Source: Bordetella genomosp. 5
GTDB lineage: Bacteria; Pseudomonadota; Gammaproteobacteria; Burkholderiales; Burkholderiaceae_B
Assembly (NCBI RefSeq): GCF_002261475.1
Contig: NZ_NEVN01000007.1
Span: 1 to 64,000, forward strand
DNA: 64,000 bases
Reading direction: 5' to 3'
The notes under the pieces were generated by a model, which had not been told where the DNA came from, did not search any database, and was given only the letters and a program-made list of their open reading frames with translations. This document shows positions 45,964 through 55,332 of this stretch, piece by piece; within the stretch, counting starts at the first letter, position 1, and the number at the start of each line of letters is the position of its first letter. The translations under genes were made by a program, and so were the position numbers.

Positions 45964-45983
45964 AGGCCGCCCGCAGGCGGCCT
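45964..45983 (-). terminator. Hairpin downstream of the MFS gene
   Basis: AGGCCGCC-CGCA-GGCGGCCT, an 8-bp perfect stem, lies about 60 nt beyond the MFS stop on the minus strand. The T-run after it is weak (TCTTC), so confidence is modest. Confidence 0.45.
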
Positions 45984-46040
45984 CGATCGTTGCGCGCGCA
46001 CCCATGACGACCGCGCCGGCCGTCAACAGGCGACAGGTAC

Positions 46041-47336
46041 TCAGGGACCCGCGCGGTCCAGACCAGCCTCGGCGCCCGCCTCGGCGCGCGCCTGCCGCGC
46101 GTTGCGCCAGCACAGCGTGCCCGCCACGCCGAGCGCCAGCACCAGGAACACGCCGGTGAGTTCGGCCACGCCGGTCCAGCCCGCGTGGGCCCAGCTCTTG
46201 CCCCCCACCGCGCCCAGCACGCTCGAGCCCAGGTAATACACCAGCAGATACAGGGCGGCGGCCTGCGCCTTGTAGCCGCGCGCCATCTGCCCCACCCAGC
46301 CGCTCGCCACGGCATGCGCCGCGAAGAAGCCGAAGGTGAACACCACGATGCCGGCGATCAACACGCCCAGATTGTCGGAGAGCGTGAGCAACAGGCCGGC
46401 CAACGCCAATGAAGCGCCCGCGACCAGCATCGGCCCGCGGCCGTGGCGATCGGCCAGCCGGCCGAACCAGGTCGAGGCGAAGATGCCGACCAGGTACACC
46501 ACGAAGATCGCACCGATGAAGGTCTGCGACAGGGAAAACGGCGGCAGCAACAGGCGAAAGCCCACGTAGTTGTACACCGTGACGAAGGCGCCCATCAGCA
46601 GGCCACCCAGCACGAACAGGCTCACGAGCGGCCCATTGCGCAGGTGCACGGTCAGACCCGTGCGCGCCTCCTGCCAGCCATTGCCGCGGCGAGGCACGAA
46701 ACGACGCGAGGGCGGGAGCAGCCACAGGAACAGCAGCGCCGCCACGAGGCCCAGCACGCCGAGCGCCCCGAGCGCGGCGCGCCATCCCATGTGATCGGAC
46801 ACGAAGCCCGTGACGATGCGCCCGGTCAGCCCGCCGAACGCGCTGCCACTGATATAGAGCCCCATGACGAAGCCCAGCGTGTCGGGCTCGACCTCTTCGG
46901 CGAGGTAGGCCATGGCCACCGCCGGCACGCCGCCCATGGCCAGCCCCTGCAACGCGCGCAGCACCAGCAGCGAATGCCAGTCGGGCGCCAGGGCCGCCAA
47001 CAGCGACAATATCGCCGACGCGAACAGTGAAATCGCCATCACGCCCTTGCGCGACAGCGCCTGCGACCAGAGCCCCACGCCGAAGATGGCGAGCGCGAGC
47101 AGGCCGGTGGCGAGCGACAGCGAGAGGCTGCTCTGCGCCGGCGACACCGAGAAGGCCTGCGTGAAGAGCGGCATCAGCGGTTGCACGCAATACAGCAACG
47201 AAAACGTACTGAAGCCCGCGGCGAACAACGCCCATTGGGCACGATGCAGCTCGCGCGAGCCACGGCGCAGCCACGCATCGCCCGGCTCGCGCTGCGAACG
47301 GGTGGCGGTGACCGCGGGGGAAGACGGGGGGGACAT
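46041..47336 (-). CDS. MFS transporter (YnfM-like)
   Basis: A 431-aa major facilitator with twelve hydrophobic segments. Motifs: GLWSQALSRKGVMAISLFAS (loop 2-3), VPAVAMAYLAEEVEPDTLGF and ASTWFGRLADRHGRGPMLVA (loop 8-9). The pattern resembles YnfM-type exporters. ATG at 47336; an in-frame GTG nine codons upstream is less likely. Divergent from a LysR gene, probably its regulator. Substrate unknown. Confidence 0.88.
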   Translation of the reverse strand: MSPPSSPAVTATRSQREPGDAWLRRGSRELHRAQWALFAAGFSTFSLLYCVQPLMPLFTQAFSVSPAQSSLSLSLATGLLALAIFGVGLWSQALSRKGVMAISLFASAILSLLAALAPDWHSLLVLRALQGLAMGGVPAVAMAYLAEEVEPDTLGFVMGLYISGSAFGGLTGRIVTGFVSDHMGWRAALGALGVLGLVAALLFLWLLPPSRRFVPRRGNGWQEARTGLTVHLRNGPLVSLFVLGGLLMGAFVTVYNYVGFRLLLPPFSLSQTFIGAIFVVYLVGIFASTWFGRLADRHGRGPMLVAGASLALAGLLLTLSDNLGVLIAGIVVFTFGFFAAHAVASGWVGQMARGYKAQAAALYLLVYYLGSSVLGAVGGKSWAHAGWTGVAELTGVFLVLALGVAGTLCWRNARQARAEAGAEAGLDRAGP

Positions 47337-47441
47337 GACGATCTCGGGAGACGCGCGGGCCACATGCCCGCACCGTCAAAGTAGACGTCGCCCTATCATT
47401 TGTCCAATATATGGCACTGTATCCCTCCATATTTTAAAAAA

Positions 47442-48338
47442 ATGGAACTGCGCCACCTGCGTTATTTCGTCGCGGTCGCCGAAGAGCTGCACTTCACCCG
47501 TGCCGCGGCGCGGCTCGGCATCGGCCAGCCGCCGATGTCTCTGCAGATCCAGCAACTCGAGCGCGAGCTTGGCACGCCGCTGCTGCTGCGCCTGCCGCGT
47601 GGCGTGGCGCTCACCGAATCGGGCAGCCAGTTCCTGGATGACGCCCGCGCCATTCTGGCGGCGGCCGAGCGCGCGGCGGACACCGCGCGACGGCTGGGCC
47701 GCGGCGAGCGCGGGTCGGTCGCGGTGGGGTTCACGGCCTCCGCCGTGTTCCACCCTTATCTGCCCCAGGCGATCCGCGCTTATCGCGATCGCTATCCGGG
47801 CGTGCATATATCGTTGGAAGAAAGCAACACGCAGGCCCTGCTCCAGCACTTGCGGGAAGGCGGCGTCGACGTGGCCTTCGTGCGGCCGCCCTATCAGCTC
47901 GCCCCGGAGCACGCCTCCGAGCGGGTGCTGGACGAACCCATGCTTGTCGCGCTGCCGCCCGGCCATCCGCTGTGCCGCCGCCGCTCGGTGCCGATCGACG
48001 CCCTGGCGCAGGAGGCATTCGTGCTCTACCCCCGGCCGGTCGGCGCAGGCCTGTACGACGCCATCCAGGCAGCCTGCCAGCGTGCCGGCTTCACGCCGCG
48101 CGTGATCCAGGAAGCCCCGCAAATGGCGTCGATCATCAGCCTCGTCGCCGCGGGCGTGGGGATCTCGGTGGTGCCCGCCGCCATGCGGCACATGGGCGCC
48201 GAGGGCATCGAGTACCGTCCGATCAAGGGCGACGCGCCGCGCGCCCTGCTCGACATGGCCTATCGACGGCACGAGCGCTCGACCGCCGCGCGCAATGCAG
48301 TGCTGTTGCTGCGAGAGCTGGCCCACCCGGCGGGCTGA
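47442..48338 (+). CDS. LysR-family transcriptional regulator
   Basis: A 298-aa LysR protein starting ELRHLRYFVAVAEELHFTRA with IGQPPMSLQIQQLERELGTP, the BenM/CatR-like HTH, then the effector domain GSVAVGFTASAVFHPYLPQA. ATG 47442 chosen on family fit over an upstream in-frame codon. Divergent from the MFS gene with an A/T-rich, imperfectly palindromic gap (47406-47436) that could be the binding site. Confidence 0.92.
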   Translation: MELRHLRYFVAVAEELHFTRAAARLGIGQPPMSLQIQQLERELGTPLLLRLPRGVALTESGSQFLDDARAILAAAERAADTARRLGRGERGSVAVGFTASAVFHPYLPQAIRAYRDRYPGVHISLEESNTQALLQHLREGGVDVAFVRPPYQLAPEHASERVLDEPMLVALPPGHPLCRRRSVPIDALAQEAFVLYPRPVGAGLYDAIQAACQRAGFTPRVIQEAPQMASIISLVAAGVGISVVPAAMRHMGAEGIEYRPIKGDAPRALLDMAYRRHERSTAARNAVLLLRELAHPAG

Positions 48339-48548
48339 CCGCTCCCCGGCCCACCGGAATAACCCTCTCGCCAGCCCAGCCTTACGAGCCGCAAGTAATC
48401 GCTACACGATAAGAAAATCGGCTACGCTTGCCGTCCTGTAAGGTGGCCCCACTCTGCGCGGTTCCAGACTGCTCCACCCGGCCGCCCCTCCCCCCACCTT
48501 TCTCCTTGCGTCCGCCAGGCTTCGGCCGGAGCGCGGCAGAGACTATCG

Positions 48549-50621
48549 ATGCTTGTTGGAAACTACGACGCCACCCTGGTGCTGGTATCACTGCTTGTCG
48601 CGATCCTGGCCGCCTACACGGCGCTCGGCATGGCCAGCCGCGTCGCAGCGGCCCAGGGCGTGGCCTCGCGCTTCTGGCTCGTCGGCGGCGCCAGCGCGAT
48701 GGGCCTGGGCATCTGGTCGATGCACTTCGTCGGCATGCTGGCCTTCAGCCTGCCGATTCCGCTGGGTTACGACGTCGGCCTGACGGTGCTGTCGCTGGCG
48801 CTCGCCATCGGCTGCTCGGCGTTCGCGCTGTGGGTCGTGACCCAGCCCGCGCTACCGCGCCGCCGGCTCGCGGGTGCGGCCCTGCTCATGGGTGCGGGCA
48901 TTGCCGCCATGCATTACGTCGGGATGGCCGCGATGCGCATGTACCCGGCGATCGAATACTCCCCGCCGCTGTTCGCGCTGTCGGTGCTGATCGCGATCAC
49001 GGCCTCCGGCGCCGCGCTCTGGATCACGCACGTGCTGCGGCATAACCGCCCCGGCGCGCCGGCCTACCGCGTCTGCGCCGCCATCGTGATGGGCGTGGCC
49101 ATCGTGGGCATGCACTACACGGGCATGGCCGCCGCGCGCTTCGCGCCGGGCAGCGTGTGCCTGGCGGCCGGCGACGGCATGAGCGCCGGCTGGCTGGCCG
49201 TGTCGGTCACCGCGGTGACACTGAGCGTGCTGGCGATCGCGCTGGTGGTCGCCGTGCTGGACACCCGGCTCGAAGCCCGCACCTCGGCGCTCTCGTCGTC
49301 ATTGGCCGAGGCCAACCAGGAGCTCGTGCAGATGGCTTTGCACGACGCGCTCACCAAGCTGCCCAACCGCGCGCTGCTCGAAGAACGCATGAAGCAGGCC
49401 ATCGAACGCGCCCGCGACACGCGTGGCCACTTCGCGGTGCTGTTTCTCGATCTGGATGGCTTCAAGGCCGTGAACGATGCCTTCGGCCATCAGGCCGGCG
49501 ATCTGCTGTTGCAGACCATGGCCGACCGCATCAAGGAAGGCCTGCGCGCGCAGGACTGCGTGGCGCGCCTGGGCGGCGACGAGTTCGTGGTGCTGGCCGA
49601 TGTGGTCGAGCCCACCGACGCGGCCAATCTGGCGGAACGCCTGATCGACATCCTGGGCCAGCCCGCCGAAGTGCTGGGCCAGGAGGTGGCCGTGGCCGCC
49701 AGCGTTGGCATCTCCATCTATCCCAACGACGCACGTGATCAGCATGTGCTGCTCACCAACGCCGACGCCGCCATGTATCACGCCAAACGGCTGGGTGGCA
49801 GCCGGCGCTACAGCTTCTTCGAGCCCTCGATGAACGAGGACGCGCGCGAGCAGCTGCAGATGCTGCAGGACCTGCGCCAGGCCCGGGCCCGCGGCGAATT
49901 CGAGCTGTACTACCAGCCCAAGTTCGTGGCGCCCTCCGGCCCCATCGTGGGTGCCGAGGCCCTGCTGCGCTGGAACCACCCGGAACGCGGCATGATCGCG
50001 CCCGGCGTGTTCATCCCGATCGCCGAGCGCACCGGGCTGATCTTTTCGATCGGCGAATGGGTGCTCGACGAGGCCTGCCGCCAGATGCGCGAGTGGCGCC
50101 TGCAGGGCCACGACGACTGGACCGTCGCGGTAAACCTCTCCGCGATGCAGTTCTCGCAGGTGAACCTGGTGGAGAGCATCCGCGCCACGCTCGCGCAATA
50201 CGAGCTGCCGCCGTCGTGCCTGGCCATCGAGATCACCGAGACCACCGCCATGCGCGATGCCGAAGCCAGCCTCGCCGTGCTGCGCGAGCTCGCGGCCCTG
50301 GGGGTGTCGATCTCGATCGACGACTTCGGCACCGGTTACTCGAGCCTGCTGTATCTCAAACGCCTGCCGGCCTCCGAGCTCAAGATCGACCGCGGCTTCA
50401 TCAGCCAGCTCGAACACGACCAGGAGGATGCGGCGATCGTCTCCGCCATCATCGCGCTGGGCCAGAAGCTCAACCTGAAAATCGTGGCCGAAGGGGTGGA
50501 AACCGCGGCGCAGCAGCGCTTCCTGACCGAGCTGGGCTGCGACTCGCTGCAGGGCTTCCTGCTCGGCAAGCCCATGCCCGCCAAACAGTTCACCGACACC
50601 GTGGGCGCCGCGGCCACCTGA
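48549..50621 (+). CDS. MHYT-GGDEF-EAL cyclic di-GMP enzyme
   Basis: A 690-aa membrane protein. Residues 10-235 are an MHYT sensor: about seven helices with MHF/MHY-type copper-site motifs IWSMHFVGMLAF, AAMHYVGMAAM and VGMHYTGMAAA, proposed to bind copper and sense O2, CO or NO. Next is GGDEF (about 255-420, LGGDEFVVLAD intact) and EAL (430-685, GAEALLRWNHPERG, later DDFGTGYSSLLYL). Both catalytic signatures are intact, so it may make and break cyclic di-GMP, with net direction set by the sensor. Confidence 0.93.
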   Translation: MLVGNYDATLVLVSLLVAILAAYTALGMASRVAAAQGVASRFWLVGGASAMGLGIWSMHFVGMLAFSLPIPLGYDVGLTVLSLALAIGCSAFALWVVTQPALPRRRLAGAALLMGAGIAAMHYVGMAAMRMYPAIEYSPPLFALSVLIAITASGAALWITHVLRHNRPGAPAYRVCAAIVMGVAIVGMHYTGMAAARFAPGSVCLAAGDGMSAGWLAVSVTAVTLSVLAIALVVAVLDTRLEARTSALSSSLAEANQELVQMALHDALTKLPNRALLEERMKQAIERARDTRGHFAVLFLDLDGFKAVNDAFGHQAGDLLLQTMADRIKEGLRAQDCVARLGGDEFVVLADVVEPTDAANLAERLIDILGQPAEVLGQEVAVAASVGISIYPNDARDQHVLLTNADAAMYHAKRLGGSRRYSFFEPSMNEDAREQLQMLQDLRQARARGEFELYYQPKFVAPSGPIVGAEALLRWNHPERGMIAPGVFIPIAERTGLIFSIGEWVLDEACRQMREWRLQGHDDWTVAVNLSAMQFSQVNLVESIRATLAQYELPPSCLAIEITETTAMRDAEASLAVLRELAALGVSISIDDFGTGYSSLLYLKRLPASELKIDRGFISQLEHDQEDAAIVSAIIALGQKLNLKIVAEGVETAAQQRFLTELGCDSLQGFLLGKPMPAKQFTDTVGAAAT

Positions 50622-50682
50622 GCGCCAGCCGCGCCCGGCATCCGGGCATACGGGCCGGGCTGGAGCGGTGGCCCACCAGGCA

Positions 50683-50714
50683 AAACGGCCCGCCAGGTGA
50701 CTGGCGGGCCGTTT
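50683..50714. terminator. Bidirectional rho-independent terminator
   Basis: A 14-bp perfect stem, AAACGGCCCGCCAG (50683-50696) with CTGGCGGGCCGTTT (50701-50714), closed by a GTGA loop, with flanking A and T runs. It lies between the convergent MHYT-GGDEF-EAL and ABC permease genes. Confidence 0.88.
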
Positions 50715-50742
50715 GCATTCGTCGAGCGGCGGCGCGGTGGCG

Positions 50743-51500
50743 TCAGCTCTTCAGGCGATAGCCCGTCTTGAAGATCCAGCGCACGGTCAGCATGCAGGCC
50801 ACCAGGAACAGCAGCGTCATGCCGATGCTCACCAGCACGTTCACGTCCGACACCCCGTAGAAACTCCAGCGGAAACCGCTGACGAGATAGACCACCGGGT
50901 TGGCCAGCGTGACCTTCTGCCAGAACGGCGGCAACATCTGGATCGAGTAGAACGTCCCGCCCAGGAAGGTGAGCGGCGTGATGATCATGAGCGGGATGAT
51001 CTGCAGCTTCTCGAAGCCGTCGGCCCAGACGCCGATGATGAAGCCGAACAGACTGAACGTGACGGCAGTGAGCACCAGGAACGCCAGCATGAAGATCGGA
51101 TGCTCGATGCTGAAGTCGACGAAGAGCCGCGCGGTGGCGAGCATGATGAGGCCGAGCACGATGCTCTTGGTCGCCGCGGCCCCCACATATCCCGCCACGA
51201 TCTCGATGTACGAGATCGGCGCCGAATGGATCTCGTAGATCGTGCCGGAAAACCTTGGCATATAGATGCCGAACGAGGCGTTGGCCACGCTCTGCGTCAG
51301 CAGCGACAGCATGATCATGCCCGGCACGATGAAGGCGCCGTAGCTGACGCCTTCGATCTGCACCATGTGGGCGCCGATCGCGGAGCCGAACACGACGAAG
51401 TAAAGCGAGGTGGAGATTACCGGCGAGGCCACACTCTGCATGAGCGTGCGCCAGGCGCGGGCCATTTCGAAGCCATAGATGGCGCGTATACCGTACCAGT

Positions 51501-51504
<4 letters not shown>
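50743..51504 (-). CDS. ABC-2 type transporter permease
   Basis: A 253-aa permease with six hydrophobic segments of the ABC-2 class (as in NodJ, DrrB and YadH-like exporters). The family motif region is [20 protein letters not shown] with [20 protein letters not shown]. The ATG overlaps the ATPase stop by 4 nt. Function: export of a lipid, polysaccharide or drug-like molecule; substrate unknown. Confidence 0.9.
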
Positions 51505-52433
<929 letters not shown>

Positions 52434-52602
52434 GCAGACCCCTTATGGACGAATCGAGTGCAGATTTTAACGAAACGACCCGCCCGGATTGTTCACTCTG
52501 AGCGAACTATCCGTTGCAAATCCGCCCGCCAATCCCCGCGTCACACATGACCCGCTAGAATGCCGGTGCGGCCACTTCCGCTGCCGCGCAAACTCCCATC
52601 CC

Positions 52603-53493
52603 ATGACCGACTTACGCTTCGAGGAACTGAACGCCACCGACATCGACGCCCTGGTGGCGCTGTGCCGTGCGGTGGACTGGCGCTTTTCCGCCGCCGATTT
52701 CGCCACGCAACTGGCGGCCGGCCGACTGTTCGGCCTGCGTGGCCAATCGCCCGACCAGCCCGCCCTGATCGCGGCGGGCGGCACCTTCGACTTCGGCAGT
52801 CATGGCGCGATCGGCGCCGTGATGATTCAGCCCGAATGGCAGCGCCGCGGTATCGGGCGCGCGCTGATGCAGCACCTGCAAGACACGCTGCCGGCGGGCC
52901 GTGCCATCAGTCTCATCGCCACCGATGCCGGCGTGCCGCTCTACGAACGCCTGGGCTACCGCGCGGGCGGACGCATCACCCGGATGAGCGCGCCGCTCAC
53001 GGCGCTCGACTGGTACGCCGGTGCCCCGGCGGCCCCCGCCGACCGCATCCTGCCCGCCCGTCCCGAAGACATCGTCACGCTCGAGGCCCTCGACGTCGCC
53101 GCCACCGGCGCTCGCCGCGCCGCGCTGGTGCTGGCCCGCCGCGCGCAGGCGCACAGCGCCTTCCTGGCCCTGGACTCGGGCGGCGCGCCGAGCGGCTATG
53201 CGCTCGGCGTCCCGCAAGGCCCGCTCACGCTGATCGGCCCGGTCATCGCCCGCAACGACGAAGACGCGTTGGCGCTGATCGAATCCGTGGCCCGCGCGGC
53301 CGCGCGTCAGGCCGGCTGCGTGTCCCTGCGCCTGGACCTGGCGCCGGCGCAGGACACGCTGGCCGAGGCACTGCAGGCCCGTGGCTTCGCCATCGACGAC
53401 AGGCCGGTCATCATGACGCTCGGCGCCGAGCCCGACACCCAGCCCGGTTATGGCCCGTTCGTGCGCGCCGTGGCCGCGCAGACCTACGGTTAG
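52603..53493 (+). CDS. Two-domain GNAT N-acetyltransferase
   Basis: A 296-aa protein with an N-terminal GNAT fold (residues 1-140; acetyl-CoA loop motif MIQPEWQRRGIGRALMQHLQ, i.e. Q/R-x-x-G-x-G/A) and a C-terminal acetyltransferase-like domain (150-290) as in YitH/HolE-type proteins. ATG 52603 is chosen because the fold starts there. Substrate unknown. Confidence 0.87.
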   Translation: MTDLRFEELNATDIDALVALCRAVDWRFSAADFATQLAAGRLFGLRGQSPDQPALIAAGGTFDFGSHGAIGAVMIQPEWQRRGIGRALMQHLQDTLPAGRAISLIATDAGVPLYERLGYRAGGRITRMSAPLTALDWYAGAPAAPADRILPARPEDIVTLEALDVAATGARRAALVLARRAQAHSAFLALDSGGAPSGYALGVPQGPLTLIGPVIARNDEDALALIESVARAAARQAGCVSLRLDLAPAQDTLAEALQARGFAIDDRPVIMTLGAEPDTQPGYGPFVRAVAAQTYG

Positions 53494-53520
53494 GCCGGCT
53501 CGCCAGACGGCATACGAGCG

Positions 53521-53567
53521 AAGGCCCCGGCGGCGCGAGCATCTGCTCGCCCTGCCGGGGCCTTTTT
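53521..53567 (+). terminator. Rho-independent terminator of the GNAT gene
   Basis: AAGGCCCCGGC (53521-53531) pairs with GCCGGGGCCTT (53554-53564), with an inner GCGAGC-GCTCGC hairpin, and is followed by a T-run to 53567. It lies about 30 nt beyond the GNAT stop. Confidence 0.85.
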
Positions 53568-53620
53568 ACTGATGCATCGAGACGCGAGGCGGCGGGCGCA
53601 TGCCCGTCGCCCGCGCGCGA

Positions 53621-54046
53621 TCACACCAGGGTGAGGGTCACGTCGATGTTGCCACGCGTGGCGTTCGAGTACGGGCACACGATGTGGGCCTTTTCGATCA
53701 GCGACTCGGCAACGTCACGCTCCAGGCCGGGCAGCGAGATCTTGAGCTCGACCTCGATGCCGAAGCCGGTCGGGATGGCGCCGATACCCACCGCGCCTTC
53801 GATGGACACGTCGTTGCCCAGCGCGATCTTCTCGCGGCCGGCCACGAACTTCAGCGCGCCCAGGAAGCATGCGGAATAGCCCGCGGCGAACAGTTGTTCG
53901 GGGTTGGTGCCTTCACCGCCGGCGCCGCCGAGTTCGCGCGGGGTGGTCAGGCGCACGTCCAGCACGTTGTCCGAGGACGTGGCGCGGCCGTCGCGGCCAC
54001 CGGTGGCTTTGGCATGGGCGGTGTAGAGGACTTTTTCGATCGACAT
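53621..54046 (-). CDS. ohr: Organic hydroperoxide resistance protein Ohr
   Basis: A 141-aa thiol peroxidase (OsmC/Ohr family) that reduces fatty-acid and other organic hydroperoxides. The reactive Cys is in the [10 protein letters not shown] motif (around residue 60) and the resolving Cys in [13 protein letters not shown] (around residue 125). Both match Ohr. ATG 54046. It lies downstream of ohrR on the same strand, with a motif shared by both promoters. Confidence 0.95.
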   Translation of the reverse strand: MSIEKVLYTAHAKATGGRDGRATSSDNVLDVRLTTPRELGGAGGEGTNPEQLFAAGYSACFLGALKFVAGREKIALGNDVSIEGAVGIGAIPTGFGIEVELKISLPGLERDVAESLIEKAHIVCPYSNATRGNIDVTLTLV

Positions 54047-54133
54047 GGTGAAACTCCTGTAGAGGTAGACAAGCAGTGAAGGGGCAGACTGAAACAAAAA
54101 TCAAAACAGCATTCAAACAAATACTATTGCAAA

Positions 54134-54151
54134 CGATTAAATAGCGCACTA
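54134..54151. promoter_or_regulatory. Putative OhrR site upstream of ohr
   Basis: CGATTAAATAGCGCACT at 54134-54150 lies about 90 nt before the ohr start. It matches, at all but one base over 17 nt, the minus-strand sequence upstream of ohrR, as expected for a shared OhrR operator. Confidence 0.55.
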
Positions 54152-54178
54152 CTTATTTGTGGAAAAAAAAGCGGGTGC

Positions 54179-54676
54179 TCATTCCACATAGCCCGCCATC
54201 CGCTCGCGCAGCGCCTCGAGCTGTTGCTTGAGCTGCGCCAGCTCTTCGACCGGACAGGCCAGCGCGCAACCGACTTCGGCCGGCACCTCGGTGGCCTTGG
54301 CGCGCAAGGCCCGGCCCGCCGCGGTCAGGGTGATGACGATATGGCGCTCGTCATCCGCGGCACGCACACGCTTGAGCAAGCCTGCGGTTTCCATGCGCTT
54401 GAGCAGCGGCGTGAGCGTGGCCGAATCCAGAAACAGGCGCTTGCCGATGTCCGACAAGCTCACGCCATCGCGTTCCCAGAGCACCATCATAACCAGGTAC
54501 TGCGGATAGGTCAGGTCCAGATGCGCCAGCAGCTTGCGGTACAGCTTGTTCATGGCCAGCACCGTCGAGTGCAGGGCAAAGCACAGCTGATTGTCGAGCA
54601 GCAGCGATTCGGGTCCTGCGGCAGGCTGAGCACTGCGCTTGCCGCGGGTCGAGGAGGAAGTGGCCTTGGCGTTCAT
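54179..54676 (-). CDS. ohrR: Organic-hydroperoxide-sensing MarR-type repressor OhrR
   Basis: A 165-aa OhrR. The redox-sensing Cys is Cys32 ([20 protein letters not shown]), the hallmark of the family. The winged helix contains [20 protein letters not shown] and [15 protein letters not shown]. Oxidation of the Cys by peroxide releases ohr. ATG 54676. Confidence 0.92.
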   Translation of the reverse strand: MNAKATSSSTRGKRSAQPAAGPESLLLDNQLCFALHSTVLAMNKLYRKLLAHLDLTYPQYLVMMVLWERDGVSLSDIGKRLFLDSATLTPLLKRMETAGLLKRVRAADDERHIVITLTAAGRALRAKATEVPAEVGCALACPVEELAQLKQQLEALRERMAGYVE

Positions 54677-54692
54677 GATGGAATCAGTTTAC

Positions 54693-54711
54693 ATAGCGCG
54701 CTATTTAATCG
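54693..54711. promoter_or_regulatory. Putative OhrR operator upstream of ohrR
   Basis: A perfect 12-bp palindrome ATAGCGCGCTAT (54693-54704) sits 17 nt before the ohrR start, extended by A/T to TTTAATCG, the same motif as before ohr. Confidence 0.6.
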
Positions 54712-54802
54712 CAAGTTATTTTTGTGGGCGGTGTGGCCGGCGCGCCTCCCCTTCCCCGCTTCGGACCCTCGCCCTGTGCGCTTCGGACGCGTGCCCTGCC
54801 CT

Positions 54803-55048
54803 TCACAGGTCTTCGTCATCCTCCTGGTGCGCCGGAAGCAGCCACGCCGTCAGCGCGCAGGCACCGGCGGTGATGAGCCATTGCAGCAGGAAGAAGACGG
54901 AGTAAAAGCCCACGCGCCCGGTCACGGCGTGGCCGAACACCGTGATGTCGAGCGGGTCGACCAGCGCGAACACGAGGCCGCTGCCCACCGCCGCCGCCAC
55001 GAAGGCGGGCCAGAGAATCCACATCAGCTCACGAGGGCGCAGACGCAT
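54803..55048 (-). CDS. Small membrane protein at the end of the cbb3 locus
   Basis: An 81-aa protein with two membrane segments (WILWPAFVAAAVGSGLVFAL and FFLLQWLITAGACALTAWLL) and an acidic tail (HQEDDEDL). It is 10 nt downstream of fixH and shares its strand, so it is probably the last gene of the cbb3 operon. No named family was recognised. Confidence 0.75.
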   Translation of the reverse strand: MRLRPRELMWILWPAFVAAAVGSGLVFALVDPLDITVFGHAVTGRVGFYSVFFLLQWLITAGACALTAWLLPAHQEDDEDL

Positions 55049-55058
55049 GTGCGGCCCC

Positions 55059-55310
55059 TCAGCGCCGTGGCGCGCTGTCCGGCGCCGGCGCGGCGATCGG
55101 CGCGCCGGCGGGCGCCACGTCGGCATGACGCTCGACCACCAGGCCCCGGCGCACGCCGCCATCGATGATGGGCGCGTCGGGGTGATAGGTGTAAGCCAGA
55201 TAGATCGTCGCGAAGCATCCGATCAGCGCGGCGGCCGGCCCGGCCATCAGGATCCAGGGCCAGGGCTCGCGATACCACGGACGGACGATCTCGATTGCGG
55301 AATGGGTCAT
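55059..55310 (-). CDS. fixH: FixH-family protein (short form)
   Basis: An 83-aa membrane protein resembling FixH/CcoH: YREPWPWILMAGPAAALIGC is the transmembrane segment, followed by ATIYLAYTYHPDAPIIDGGV. Full FixH proteins are about 150 aa or longer; here the periplasmic part is a short Ala/Pro-rich tail. FixH/CcoH takes part in assembly of the cbb3 oxidase. It lies 22 nt downstream of ccoG. Confidence 0.8.
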   Translation of the reverse strand: MTHSAIEIVRPWYREPWPWILMAGPAAALIGCFATIYLAYTYHPDAPIIDGGVRRGLVVERHADVAPAGAPIAAPAPDSAPRR

Positions 55311-55332
55311 GGTCGGCTCCTTGCTGGCCGCA

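Noticed and set aside
44857-47430. An 857-codon minus-strand frame covering the secreted protein and the MFS gene
   Set aside because: Only its last third (from ATG 45903) looks like protein; the rest is the MFS gene in a wrong frame. The MFS protein in the other frame has clear helices and motifs.
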